Assembly (NCBI RefSeq): GCF_026191185.1
Contig: NZ_JAPHOV010000001.1
Coordinates: forward strand, 1,235,001 to 1,299,000
Direction of reading: 5' to 3'
DNA: 64,000 bases
DNA from: Legionella sp. PATHC032
GTDB lineage: Bacteria; Pseudomonadota; Gammaproteobacteria; Legionellales; Legionellaceae
Made by a program: the position numbers and the translations under genes. Positions 39,226-47,737 of the stretch are shown piece by piece (the stretch's first letter is position 1; the number at the start of each line of letters is the position of its first letter). Below the pieces are notes generated by a model. It saw nothing but the letters and a program-made list of their open reading frames with translations, was not told the origin of the DNA and did no database searches.

Positions 39226-39259
39226 AAAAAAAGAACAATGCGCCTCGGACGAGGCGCAT
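39226..39259 (-). terminator. Intrinsic terminator of the chitinase gene
   Basis: ATGCGCCTC (39238-39246) pairs with GAGGCGCAT (39251-39259) around GGAC. On the minus strand a T run follows after a few bases (39226-39232). Confidence 0.75.
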
Positions 39260-39266
39260 ACTTACA

Positions 39267-41612
39267 TCAACTACATACACCGTTGATAACACAGTTTCTG
39301 AGGTCAGTAGCAAACCTGAAGTTGTTACTCTGATCAAAGGTAACTTCCCAGTTAAATACCCCCCCAATGTTTCCATAGGCGCGAGGAGGAACATACGATC
39401 CGCAACTGTTACTACTAACCGTTGCTGTTTTCAGGCACTGGATGGCACGTTTAATGGTGCTTGTTGGAATTACAGGCGAGCCGTCACCGTTGCCACTGGC
39501 ATTAGCTGCGAGATACCCGATGACTACCTGGGATGGGTTTAAGTGGCTGATATAGGGTTGGAAGCCTGTATTACTGCCATTGGGTAATTGAGCTGGCCAG
39601 TTTTCCAGCAGATCAGTGGCCATGGCGACACTGAAATCAGGATTGCTGGTTGGCGTTGGGCCGTAACACACCATATCAATGCCGAACATGCAGCCTGTAT
39701 TGTAAAGTTGTATACCGACCCAGGCCAAGGCATCATGAGTTTGCATAATCAAAGAAGCATAGTTACCCCAGACCCCGTCAAAACCATTGGTTGCTGCCAC
39801 ATTAGCTGTCTGTGGTGCCATGGTAATCAGCAAATTAGTATTCTGGCTGTACATCGTGTTGATAATATTGGCTAAAACCGCGATGTCGCCTTGTGGGTTG
39901 ACAAAGGTACCGCTGCCATTCAAACCATGCTCAATGTCGATGTCAAACCCATCAAACTCGTATTCATCCATTAAACTACGTAAGGAATTTATAAAGGTTT
40001 GCTTAAAGGCATCGGGTGATGTGGCAGCTGTCAATGCCTGATGAAAATCAACCGTGGTGTTCGGTAAGCTGGTTAATGCACCGCCTAATGATAAGATGAC
40101 CTTAATGCCTTTCTGATGCAAGGACTGAATGTAGGGCTTGGTTATAGTATCAAACGCCGGTGTGATCTGTCCTGGTTTGCTGGTGCTAAATACGCCGAAA
40201 GCAACCATCATGTGGGTATAACCCGCATCAGCCAGTGCTTGTGGAGTCGGTGGTATTTTCCAGCCAGGCAGGTAACCAATGATGCGACCATTACTGGCTG
40301 GATTAGCTGATAAAGTCACTGTTTCAATGGCATTAGCCGTTGCAGTCAGCGGTTGGGGTGAAAAATTTAAGGTGTAACCTGAAACAGCTTGGCCTGACAC
40401 CGTGTAAATAACTCCATCAATCAAAGAAATAATCGCAGAGCCACTTCCATTCGCTAAATCGACAGTTTGCATAATCGGTGCTGTGTTATCATTAGGAGTG
40501 AAGGTAATATTAATTGTTGCTAATGAAGCAGGTGCCCCTTGCACTTTTACAGTGACTGAATCCTGGACGACCTGAACGCATTGGTAAGTGAGATTAGTGG
40601 TTGGCACATTGGTTTTATTGGCAATAACTGTAGTTGGTGTAAACAAAGGTTTGCACTGGTAGTTATTGAAATGGATAGGTGATGTTGAAAACTGATAAGA
40701 CGCACCGTCTTTTAATTGGGTCACTGTGGTCGAATTGCCCCAGCTCACAGTTTGCAATTGGGAGGCGCCAGTTTGAGGAAGAGTTAACAATACCGAGGGG
40801 TTATCAGTATAGCCAGTTAATTCACTAGGCAGTGCTTGCAGATTGATACTAATCTTTCCAGTTTGGGGAGCTGATGCATAGTTAATGGTCGCATTGATTG
40901 TCTGGTTAGCATTCACAGTGACGGTACTAGGAACTGCGCTACCCTGATAAGTATTGCCGTCGGTGCTTGTAACCGTTTCGGCAGCAAGCCCATAAGTTCC
41001 TGCAGCAAGGCCGGTTATTAGTTGTGTACTATTCCAAGGCAATTGGACATCACTGACAGCTTGGCCATTTAATGTGATATGAACCAAAGCATAATTCTGA
41101 AGCACATTGGTGGGTTTTACTGTATTATTAGTCAGCTGGATGTTTCCGATATTAACGGGTGTTCCTAAATAAATATTAACTGTATTTTCAATATAGCTGT
41201 CAGTAAAATCACCGTATTTAAGAGTAATTGAACTTCCAGCTGGTAATTTGCTGTTGGCACCTGGGAAGGTAGGGAAATGCAAGGTCAATGTGGCCAGGTA
41301 ATTTCCACCCGGTTGTGGTTGGGAACTAATGTTTAATGTATTATCAGGATAAGACAAAGGCCAGAAATCACCCCAAAACGACGTATTAAGCGACGCTTTT
41401 GTCTGAAAAGTCACGGTCGAATTCTGAAAATCAACTGCTTGGCCACAACTGTTGGTTAATTTTAGATTGATGGATCTCCAATGTTGATTGCCGGTGGAAG
41501 TGAATTGAGAGGTAATGCAGGATACTGGCTGTATAATTCCCAAGGGAGGAGAGGAATAAACTGTTGTCGAAATGGTGGTAAGCGCTCCCAAACCTAATAA
41601 TAAGTATTTCAT
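39267..41612 (-). CDS. Secreted multidomain GH18 chitinase (ChiA-like)
   Basis: 781 residues from the ATG at 41612, which has AGGGAG six bases upstream. A signal peptide ends near VYSSP. About 400 residues of beta-rich N-terminal modules follow, some likely carbohydrate-binding. The GH18 barrel starts near residue 442 (GRIIGYLPGWK) and carries the catalytic FDGFDIDIEHG with the acid Glu561. It cleaves chitin in the environment, probably via type II secretion. The layout (several N-terminal modules plus a C-terminal GH18) resembles L. pneumophila ChiA, but ChiA as I recall lies elsewhere, so this may be a second chitinase or a moved copy. Its downstream partner is the AA10 monooxygenase. Confidence 0.88.
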   Translation of the reverse strand: MKYLLLGLGALTTISTTVYSSPPLGIIQPVSCITSQFTSTGNQHWRSINLKLTNSCGQAVDFQNSTVTFQTKASLNTSFWGDFWPLSYPDNTLNISSQPQPGGNYLATLTLHFPTFPGANSKLPAGSSITLKYGDFTDSYIENTVNIYLGTPVNIGNIQLTNNTVKPTNVLQNYALVHITLNGQAVSDVQLPWNSTQLITGLAAGTYGLAAETVTSTDGNTYQGSAVPSTVTVNANQTINATINYASAPQTGKISINLQALPSELTGYTDNPSVLLTLPQTGASQLQTVSWGNSTTVTQLKDGASYQFSTSPIHFNNYQCKPLFTPTTVIANKTNVPTTNLTYQCVQVVQDSVTVKVQGAPASLATINITFTPNDNTAPIMQTVDLANGSGSAIISLIDGVIYTVSGQAVSGYTLNFSPQPLTATANAIETVTLSANPASNGRIIGYLPGWKIPPTPQALADAGYTHMMVAFGVFSTSKPGQITPAFDTITKPYIQSLHQKGIKVILSLGGALTSLPNTTVDFHQALTAATSPDAFKQTFINSLRSLMDEYEFDGFDIDIEHGLNGSGTFVNPQGDIAVLANIINTMYSQNTNLLITMAPQTANVAATNGFDGVWGNYASLIMQTHDALAWVGIQLYNTGCMFGIDMVCYGPTPTSNPDFSVAMATDLLENWPAQLPNGSNTGFQPYISHLNPSQVVIGYLAANASGNGDGSPVIPTSTIKRAIQCLKTATVSSNSCGSYVPPRAYGNIGGVFNWEVTFDQSNNFRFATDLRNCVINGVCS

Positions 41613-41925
41613 TCTCAACTCCCTGTAATAATAAGATTTTTAATCTAACATGAATTTTCCCTATTTAACAAATAGTTAGATTTAAAAATATTTTCATAGA
41701 AATAGTTAGCTCTTGATTATTGCAGAAGTTCTGGTTTAGTGGATATCTTTTGAATAATCGCACTAAGTATCAAAGCGTTAGCCCAATGATGGGGCTCTAC
41801 CCCAACAAAGCACATCATTACCCATAAGTATTAATTACGGTTATTCAAATTAGAAAGGGTAAATAGCAGGATGATTAAAAATTAGCCTATACCCTGATTA
41901 TCCTTATTGAGACATAGGTAACAGC
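41613..41925. other. Upstream region of the chitinase gene
   Basis: About 310 bases between the chitinase start and tRNA-Arg with no gene. A short inverted repeat (AGCCC...GGGCT near 41778-41795) is present but I assign no function. No second copy of the tRNA 3' end was seen here. Confidence 0.4.
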
Positions 41926-42002
41926 TGGCGTCCCGGGCAGGATTCGAACCTGCGACCTGCCCCTTAGGAGGGGGCTGCGCTATCCATCTGTGCCACCGGG
42001 AC
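41926..42002 (-). tRNA. tRNA-Arg (anticodon CCU)
   Basis: A full cloverleaf is readable on the minus strand: acceptor GTCCCGG/CCGGGAC, anticodon stem GCCCC/GGGGC with loop CTCCTAA (anticodon CCT), T loop TTCGAAT, and an encoded CCA. tRNA genes of this type are common phage and island integration sites; the 3' end faces the accessory segment to the left. Confidence 0.95.
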
Positions 42003-42332
42003 TTTGACTTTATTTATCAAACGCAAGTCTACCTTTATAGCCGGAAAATGACAACGGGAAAGCAAACTTCTTATATGAAAATGTAAAGATTATTGATAGG
42101 GCTGGTTGGATTGGAATGTGTTCAACTATCCTGTCATTTCTCAATTCTGGATATTGATAAGTCAATTTTTATTAAACTTACTGAATGTTTTTTGGTTGGC
42201 CGTAAAGATGCTATAAGCTGATAGCAGCATGTTATGAAAGAATATCTATTGACCAAATATTAGTAATTAAGCTAACTTGCGCTAGTTGATATTGGATTGC
42301 AAAATTTGAGTCATTAAAGGAGATGTTACACT
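42003..42332. other. Intergenic region after tRNA-Arg
   Basis: About 330 AT-rich bases with no gene or clear promoter. It separates the tRNA from the effector candidate at 42333. Confidence 0.4.
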
Positions 42333-43403
42333 ATGAGAATTTTTAAAGGATTAATGAAAAGTACTGGTCTTAAGAAGTATCCAAATGATCAAATAATAAA
42401 TAATCCATCTCTTCAATCATCCTCCGCTTCTTTATCTAGAGATGTCAGACAAGCTCGGTTTGATTTTTTTCCGATAAACAATACAGGTGAATCTATATTA
42501 AAAGACTCCTCGAGCAATCGTGTGAATTCAGAATTTCAGCCAATGATGCTCAAGAGAGATATAAACTCTGTTCTGATTAGATTACCGATTAAGCATAGTG
42601 TTTATCGAAATCATGGCAATAGTAATTTGTCGAGTGACTCAGCATTAATAATGGACTCGTCTAATCTACAAGATCATATTTCCTATTTACAGCTTTGCTT
42701 TACTCATAAAGAAGGGAAGTGGTATTTGTTTTTAAAATGTTTTACTGCTTTGGATGTTTTTAATTATGATTTTGCACCATTATTGAAAATATTGAATAAA
42801 CCAGACGTAAGAACTTATCCCATGAGTTTTGGTTACCCAGGTGTTATTGATAGGACAGAGCTCATTGACATGGATAGAAAAACTTATGCCAGACAGTTTA
42901 TTATACATGGCCCTGATGATGAGGCTAAAATCTTGCAAGATGTTCATGATTTCAATTTGAATTGTTTGAGGCGGTTTGAAGAGTTAACCTACGGTAGAGA
43001 TAATAGTGCTTATAGAAACTCTCAAGCGTTAGGAAGAATTTTGCATAAAATTGTCACTGCTTATCAAGAAGTAACTGTAAATGAATATGATATAGCATTG
43101 AACAGGCTTAAGATTGTGTTTCAAGATCAAGTATTTCAAAATGATCCACAAATTTGTTTGTCTTTGACTCACATAGTCAATGCATTAATTGTTTTAAGTC
43201 AAAAAAAGGAACTTACTAACAAGGGAATGGAAATTGATGAATACCAATTACACCTCATTTTAAAAGAACTGGCAAAACATGAAGGTAAAAAATTTAAAAA
43301 TAATCTATGGTTTCCTATAGGGACTGTTGAGGCAATTAGCCAAGAGGTAGAAGAACTGTTTGCTTTAAAGCAAACAACAGCTGCAGCATCTATAATGAGT
43401 TAA
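42333..43403 (+). CDS. Putative Dot/Icm effector of unknown function
   Basis: 356 residues, no signal peptide or membrane helix, no domain I recognise. The Ser- and Asn-rich N-terminus is followed by a mixed region with LQLCFTHKEGKWYLFLKCFTALD and a helical C-terminal half (about 220-330). The last 25 residues carry EVEELFALKQTTAAASIMS, an E-block followed by small residues, as in Dot/Icm substrates. In gene order it holds the place of a Philadelphia-1 gene listed as an effector (lpg1273, from memory). AAAGGAG lies upstream of the ATG. Confidence 0.65.
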   Translation: MRIFKGLMKSTGLKKYPNDQIINNPSLQSSSASLSRDVRQARFDFFPINNTGESILKDSSSNRVNSEFQPMMLKRDINSVLIRLPIKHSVYRNHGNSNLSSDSALIMDSSNLQDHISYLQLCFTHKEGKWYLFLKCFTALDVFNYDFAPLLKILNKPDVRTYPMSFGYPGVIDRTELIDMDRKTYARQFIIHGPDDEAKILQDVHDFNLNCLRRFEELTYGRDNSAYRNSQALGRILHKIVTAYQEVTVNEYDIALNRLKIVFQDQVFQNDPQICLSLTHIVNALIVLSQKKELTNKGMEIDEYQLHLILKELAKHEGKKFKNNLWFPIGTVEAISQEVEELFALKQTTAAASIMS

Positions 43404-43450
43404 TAGTGGTTTAAACACTACCATTTATAATTTAATTAAGGACGATAAAA

Positions 43451-43906
43451 ATGAAACAAATTAAGGGAAGGCTATTATCAATAATATCTTTATTATTCTT
43501 GCCGTTTCTGCTGTTTGCTTCTGATGCAGCGATTAGTCTGGTTGGCGTTCAAGGTTATGATTTGGTTTCTTATCATCAGAAAAATGGTCCTGTCCGTGGT
43601 AGCGGTAACCACACTGCCTATCATAATGGAGTAGCTTACCTATTTGCTACTGATGAAAACAAGAAAGCTTTTCAGGCTAATCCTGAAAAGTATTTGCCAG
43701 CTTATGGTGGTTATTGTGCTTTTGCAGTTTCGGTTGGGCGGAAAGTAGTGAGTGACCCATTGGCGTGGAAAATTGTTGATGGCATTTTATATCTCAATCT
43801 TAATAAACAGGTACAAGAATTTTGGTCAAAAGACATTCCCGGTAACATAAAAAAAGGCAATATCCAATGGGAAAAAATTAAGGATATTGACCCTCAAAAA
43901 ATTTAA
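43451..43906 (+). CDS. Exported YHS-domain protein
   Basis: 151 residues. A hydrophobic signal sequence (about 8-25) is followed by a YHS domain: VQGYDLVSYHQKNGP, FATDENKKAFQANPEKYLPAYGGYCAFAVSVGRKV. YHS domains may bind metals or act near copper and other metal sites; the role is unknown. AAGGAC precedes the ATG. Confidence 0.85.
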   Translation: MKQIKGRLLSIISLLFLPFLLFASDAAISLVGVQGYDLVSYHQKNGPVRGSGNHTAYHNGVAYLFATDENKKAFQANPEKYLPAYGGYCAFAVSVGRKVVSDPLAWKIVDGILYLNLNKQVQEFWSKDIPGNIKKGNIQWEKIKDIDPQKI

Positions 43907-43947
43907 TGTGTTTGGAATACAGAGTTTCTAGCTATTCAAGTATCGCT

Positions 43948-43986
43948 AGCCCGTACCATTTTGTTTTGTTTGTTATGGTACAGGCT
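43948..43986. terminator. Bidirectional hairpin between the YHS gene and the SLC13 gene
   Basis: AGCC-c-GTACCAT at 43948-43959 pairs with ATGGTAC-a-GGCT at 43975-43986, one mismatch, with a T-rich loop. It lies between convergent genes. Confidence 0.55.
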
Positions 43987-44001
43987 TCTCCAAATTCGTT
44001 T

Positions 44002-45780
44002 CTATTTATATAAAGGCCACATCCATAAAATTGTTGGAATAGAAACTGCTATAACAATAAGTTCTAATGGTAATCCCAAACGAAAATAATCAGAAAATCG
44101 GTATCTTCCTGGCCCCATAACCATGGTGTTGTTTTGGTGGGCAATTGGGGTAAGAAATGAACACGAGGCACCAATAGCAACTGCCATTAAGAAAGAATCC
44201 ACATTAACATGCGATGACTGAGCAATCTTGATTGCAATGGGAGCCATAATTAATGCCGTTGCTGCATTGTTTAATAGATCAGACAAGGTCATAGTTATAA
44301 CCAGAATCGCAAGCAAGGCAAAGATAGGTGAATATTGGCCAGCAATTTTCATAAATCCATTTGCAATCAAATCTGCTGCACCAGTCGTTTGCAAGGCTTC
44401 TCCAACAGGGATAAGAGCTGCTAGTAACAACAGTACTGACCAGTCAATAGTACGATAGAGATTGTGTGTTGGTATCGCTTTGAATAGAATGAGTACAAGC
44501 ACTGCTAACATGAAAGAAAAATCAAGTGGCAGTATTTGCAGGGATGCCAAAATGATGGATAGTGCAAAACAAATGATTGGTAGAAATTTTTTTTGTGTCA
44601 AATGGAGATTAATATCTCTTTCTGCAAGCGGCAATAATCCCAAGTCGACAATTGTTTCGCGAAGTGTTGCAGCATTTCCCTGAAGTAATACCACATCTCC
44701 TGCTGCAAAACGAATATCAATTAATTTTTTTCTGAAAGATAATTCTTCTCTTGAAATAGCCAACAAATTAATCTTATAACGCGAACGAAATCTCATCATG
44801 GAAGCGGATTGCCCTTCAATACTTGTATCAGGCAAGACAACGGCTTCCATGGTAATGATATCACTGTCATAGAGCTCTTTTGAGGTTAATGGCTTGTTGC
44901 CAGCAAGGATTAGGCCATTTGAATCCAAAATGTTTTTCAAATCTTCTGGAGATGCTTCAATAATCAAAATATCGTTACAATGAATGATGGTATCTTCAGT
45001 GTATGCAAATTTCTTTTTACCATCATGGACTACAGCAATCAGTTCAAAATTAGCTTTAGTCATCTCAAGAAACTCTTTAACAGTTTTTTCACACAGAGAA
45101 GAGGTTTCCGGAACTTTTACTTCCGTCATGTAATCAGAAATCTGGAATGAATCTCCAGATTTACTATATTTGGCCCGTACTGGAATTAATTTCCATCCAA
45201 TCAATGAAATAAAGAGAACCCCCATTACTGCTACTGGAAGACCTACAGGGGTGAAATCGAACATATTGTATGGTGCACCCAGGACTTGATTGCGGAAGTT
45301 GGAAATTAACAAATTGGGGGGGGTGCCTATAGCCGTAATTACTCCTCCCAGTACTGAGCAAAAGGCAATAGGCATCAAGATAATAGATGGTGATTTTTTA
45401 AGTTCTGTAAAAGAATGAATGGCTATAGGCATCATTATCCCTAACGCGCCTACATTATTCATAAAAGCGGACAGGAATGCACTGATCCCGCTATAAAGAC
45501 CTACTTGAAGTGATGTTTTTTTTGAAAATTTTTTTAATTTTACAAAGGGATTATTTAATATACCTGATTGGGTGATGGCATAAGTTAACATCATGACACA
45601 GCCGACTGTGATTACTGCTGGGTTACTGAATCCTGAAAATGCCTTGTTAAATGGAACAAGGCCGGTCAGAACTGATAGGGCTAGTGCAAACAGGGCAACG
45701 AAATCGTATCTCCAATAATTCCAAATAAATAAAACGAGAGAAAGAATTAAAATGCCAAATAAAAGATAAGGCTGGTACAT
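44002..45780 (-). CDS. SLC13-family permease with central TrkA-C (RCK-C) domains
   Basis: 592 residues. Membrane blocks at both ends (about 1-205 and 400-592) enclose a soluble part (about 210-390) with two TrkA-C-like units (VKEFLEMTKANFELIAVVHDG... and EGQSASMMRFRSRYKINLLAIS...). The segments AFMNNVGALGIMMPIAI and LSDLLNNAATALIMAPIAIKIA are the paired SLC13/DASS hallmarks. Family members carry dicarboxylates, sulfate or other anions with sodium; the substrate is not clear. Confidence 0.85.
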   Translation of the reverse strand: MYQPYLLFGILILSLVLFIWNYWRYDFVALFALALSVLTGLVPFNKAFSGFSNPAVITVGCVMMLTYAITQSGILNNPFVKLKKFSKKTSLQVGLYSGISAFLSAFMNNVGALGIMMPIAIHSFTELKKSPSIILMPIAFCSVLGGVITAIGTPPNLLISNFRNQVLGAPYNMFDFTPVGLPVAVMGVLFISLIGWKLIPVRAKYSKSGDSFQISDYMTEVKVPETSSLCEKTVKEFLEMTKANFELIAVVHDGKKKFAYTEDTIIHCNDILIIEASPEDLKNILDSNGLILAGNKPLTSKELYDSDIITMEAVVLPDTSIEGQSASMMRFRSRYKINLLAISREELSFRKKLIDIRFAAGDVVLLQGNAATLRETIVDLGLLPLAERDINLHLTQKKFLPIICFALSIILASLQILPLDFSFMLAVLVLILFKAIPTHNLYRTIDWSVLLLLAALIPVGEALQTTGAADLIANGFMKIAGQYSPIFALLAILVITMTLSDLLNNAATALIMAPIAIKIAQSSHVNVDSFLMAVAIGASCSFLTPIAHQNNTMVMGPGRYRFSDYFRLGLPLELIVIAVSIPTILWMWPLYK

Positions 45781-45870
45781 GCAATAATCCTTATTTTCAT
45801 GTTCAAGATATCAACATCCCTGCTAATAACTACAGGACTCTATCCAAAAATATTATTTAAGTTTGATTGA

Positions 45871-47502
45871 TTACATTCCTGAGTAATTTGGTCCACCCCC
45901 ACCTTCTGGTGCTTGCCAAACTATATTTTGACGAGGATCTTTAATATCGCACGTTTTACAATGAATACAATTTTGGGCATTAATTTGTAATCGAGGTCCT
46001 TTTTCAACGTCCTCAATGATTTCATAAACAGCAGCCGGGCAGTATCGACTTTCTGGAGAAGCGTATTGGTTGAAATTAACTTCAATGGCCAGCTTGGGTT
46101 GTTTTAATTTAAGATGACAGGGTTGATTTTCCTCATGAAATGTATTTGATAAAAATACAGATGAAAGTTTATCAAACGTGAGCACGCCATCTGGTTTGGG
46201 GTAGTTAATTTTTTTAGCTTTTTCTGCTGGAATTAAAGACTTATGGTCAGCATGATTTTTTAAGGTCCATGGAGAATATCCTCGAGTGACATAAGTTTCA
46301 AAGGCAGCATTAATTAGACCTGGAAATAAACCGTATTTGAATCCTGGTCGAATATTTCGCACTGCATAGAGCTCTTGCTTTAGCCAGGATTGATTGATTT
46401 TCTCAGGGTACGCACTTAGTTCAAATTGACCACTCTTTTCCTCGCTGAACCTTTCAAAGCAAGCTTGTGCAGCAAGCATTCCAGATTGCATTGCTGTGTG
46501 AATTCCTTTGATTTTAGGCACATTTAGAAAACCGGCAGCATCTCCAATCAAGGCGCCGCCAGGAAAGGTAAGTTTAGGGAGAGATTGCCATCCTCCTTCA
46601 TTAAGTGCTCTGGCTCCATAAGCAATGCGCTCTCCACCTGTCAGAACAGATTTAATAAGAGGATGCGTTTTAAATCTCTGAAATTCGCCAAAAGGATTGA
46701 GCCATGGGTTCTTGTAGTCAAGTCCAACAACAAAACCTATTGCAACTCGTTGTTCTGAGAGATGATACAAAAAGGAACCTCCATAGGTGGCATGATCAAG
46801 AGGCCAACCGACAGTATGTATGACTTTGCCTGGTTCATGGCGTGATGCATCAACTTGCCAGATTTCTTTAATCCCTATACCATAAGTTTGTGGTTGCGAA
46901 TGATCTCTTAAATGATAGCGACTCATTAATATTTGACTTAATTGCCCACGGCATCCCTCAGCAAATAAAGTTTGCCTGGCTAATAAATGCATGCCAGGTT
47001 GATAATTATCGGTTTTTTTCCCTTGTCTATCAATTCCTACATCTCCAGTAGCAACACCTATGACTTGATTTTTATCATTATAGAGAATTTCTGCTGCGGC
47101 AAATCCAGGGTATATTTCACAGCCTAAAGCTTCAGCTTGTTCTGCAAGAAACTTACATAGTTCTCCTAAACTGATAATAAAATTTCCTTCATTATGCATA
47201 GGTTTTGGAGTAGGGAGTTTAAATGATTTATTTTGAGTCAAAAAATAGAACAGATCTTTGTTAACGGGGGTATCCAGTGGTGCTTGTTGCCAATTATCTG
47301 GTAGTAATTCTTTTAAGCTTCTAGGCTCTAAAACTGCGCCAGAAAGAATGTGAGCGCCAACCTGAGCTCCTTTTTCCAGTATACAAATAGTAATTTCTTT
47401 TTGTGAAGCTAAAGCCAGTTGCTTTAATTTAATTGCAGCGGATAATCCAGAAGGCCCTGCACCGACTATGATAACATCAAATTCCATCGTTTCGTGTTCC
47501 AC
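45871..47502 (-). CDS. Electron-transfer flavoprotein-ubiquinone oxidoreductase
   Basis: 543 residues from a GTG at 47502, preferred because AGAGGAG is five bases upstream. The FAD site DVIIVGAGPSGLSAAIKL is at the N-terminus, and the 4Fe-4S cluster near the C-terminus is CPAAVYE...CIHCKTCDIKDP. It passes electrons from ETF (fatty acid and amino acid oxidation) to quinone at the inner membrane. The length is usual. Confidence 0.95.
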   Translation of the reverse strand: MEHETMEFDVIIVGAGPSGLSAAIKLKQLALASQKEITICILEKGAQVGAHILSGAVLEPRSLKELLPDNWQQAPLDTPVNKDLFYFLTQNKSFKLPTPKPMHNEGNFIISLGELCKFLAEQAEALGCEIYPGFAAAEILYNDKNQVIGVATGDVGIDRQGKKTDNYQPGMHLLARQTLFAEGCRGQLSQILMSRYHLRDHSQPQTYGIGIKEIWQVDASRHEPGKVIHTVGWPLDHATYGGSFLYHLSEQRVAIGFVVGLDYKNPWLNPFGEFQRFKTHPLIKSVLTGGERIAYGARALNEGGWQSLPKLTFPGGALIGDAAGFLNVPKIKGIHTAMQSGMLAAQACFERFSEEKSGQFELSAYPEKINQSWLKQELYAVRNIRPGFKYGLFPGLINAAFETYVTRGYSPWTLKNHADHKSLIPAEKAKKINYPKPDGVLTFDKLSSVFLSNTFHEENQPCHLKLKQPKLAIEVNFNQYASPESRYCPAAVYEIIEDVEKGPRLQINAQNCIHCKTCDIKDPRQNIVWQAPEGGGGPNYSGM

Positions 47503-47737
47503 ACGTACTCCTCTAACTTACAAATTAAAAAATGATCGCTTTTATAAGACTTAAGATCAAGATTAAATTTTATATTTTCAATTTTTGAAGGGCTAATTTT
47601 ATTTTATGGCAATGCAAATCTGAAAGAATAGCTAAATTGATAGGACATATAATTGTTTTTTAACCATAAATTCTCCAATTGACAAATATTAGGTTAGAAT
47701 AATCAAACCTTGTCAAAATTCATTGAAGGTATGATTT

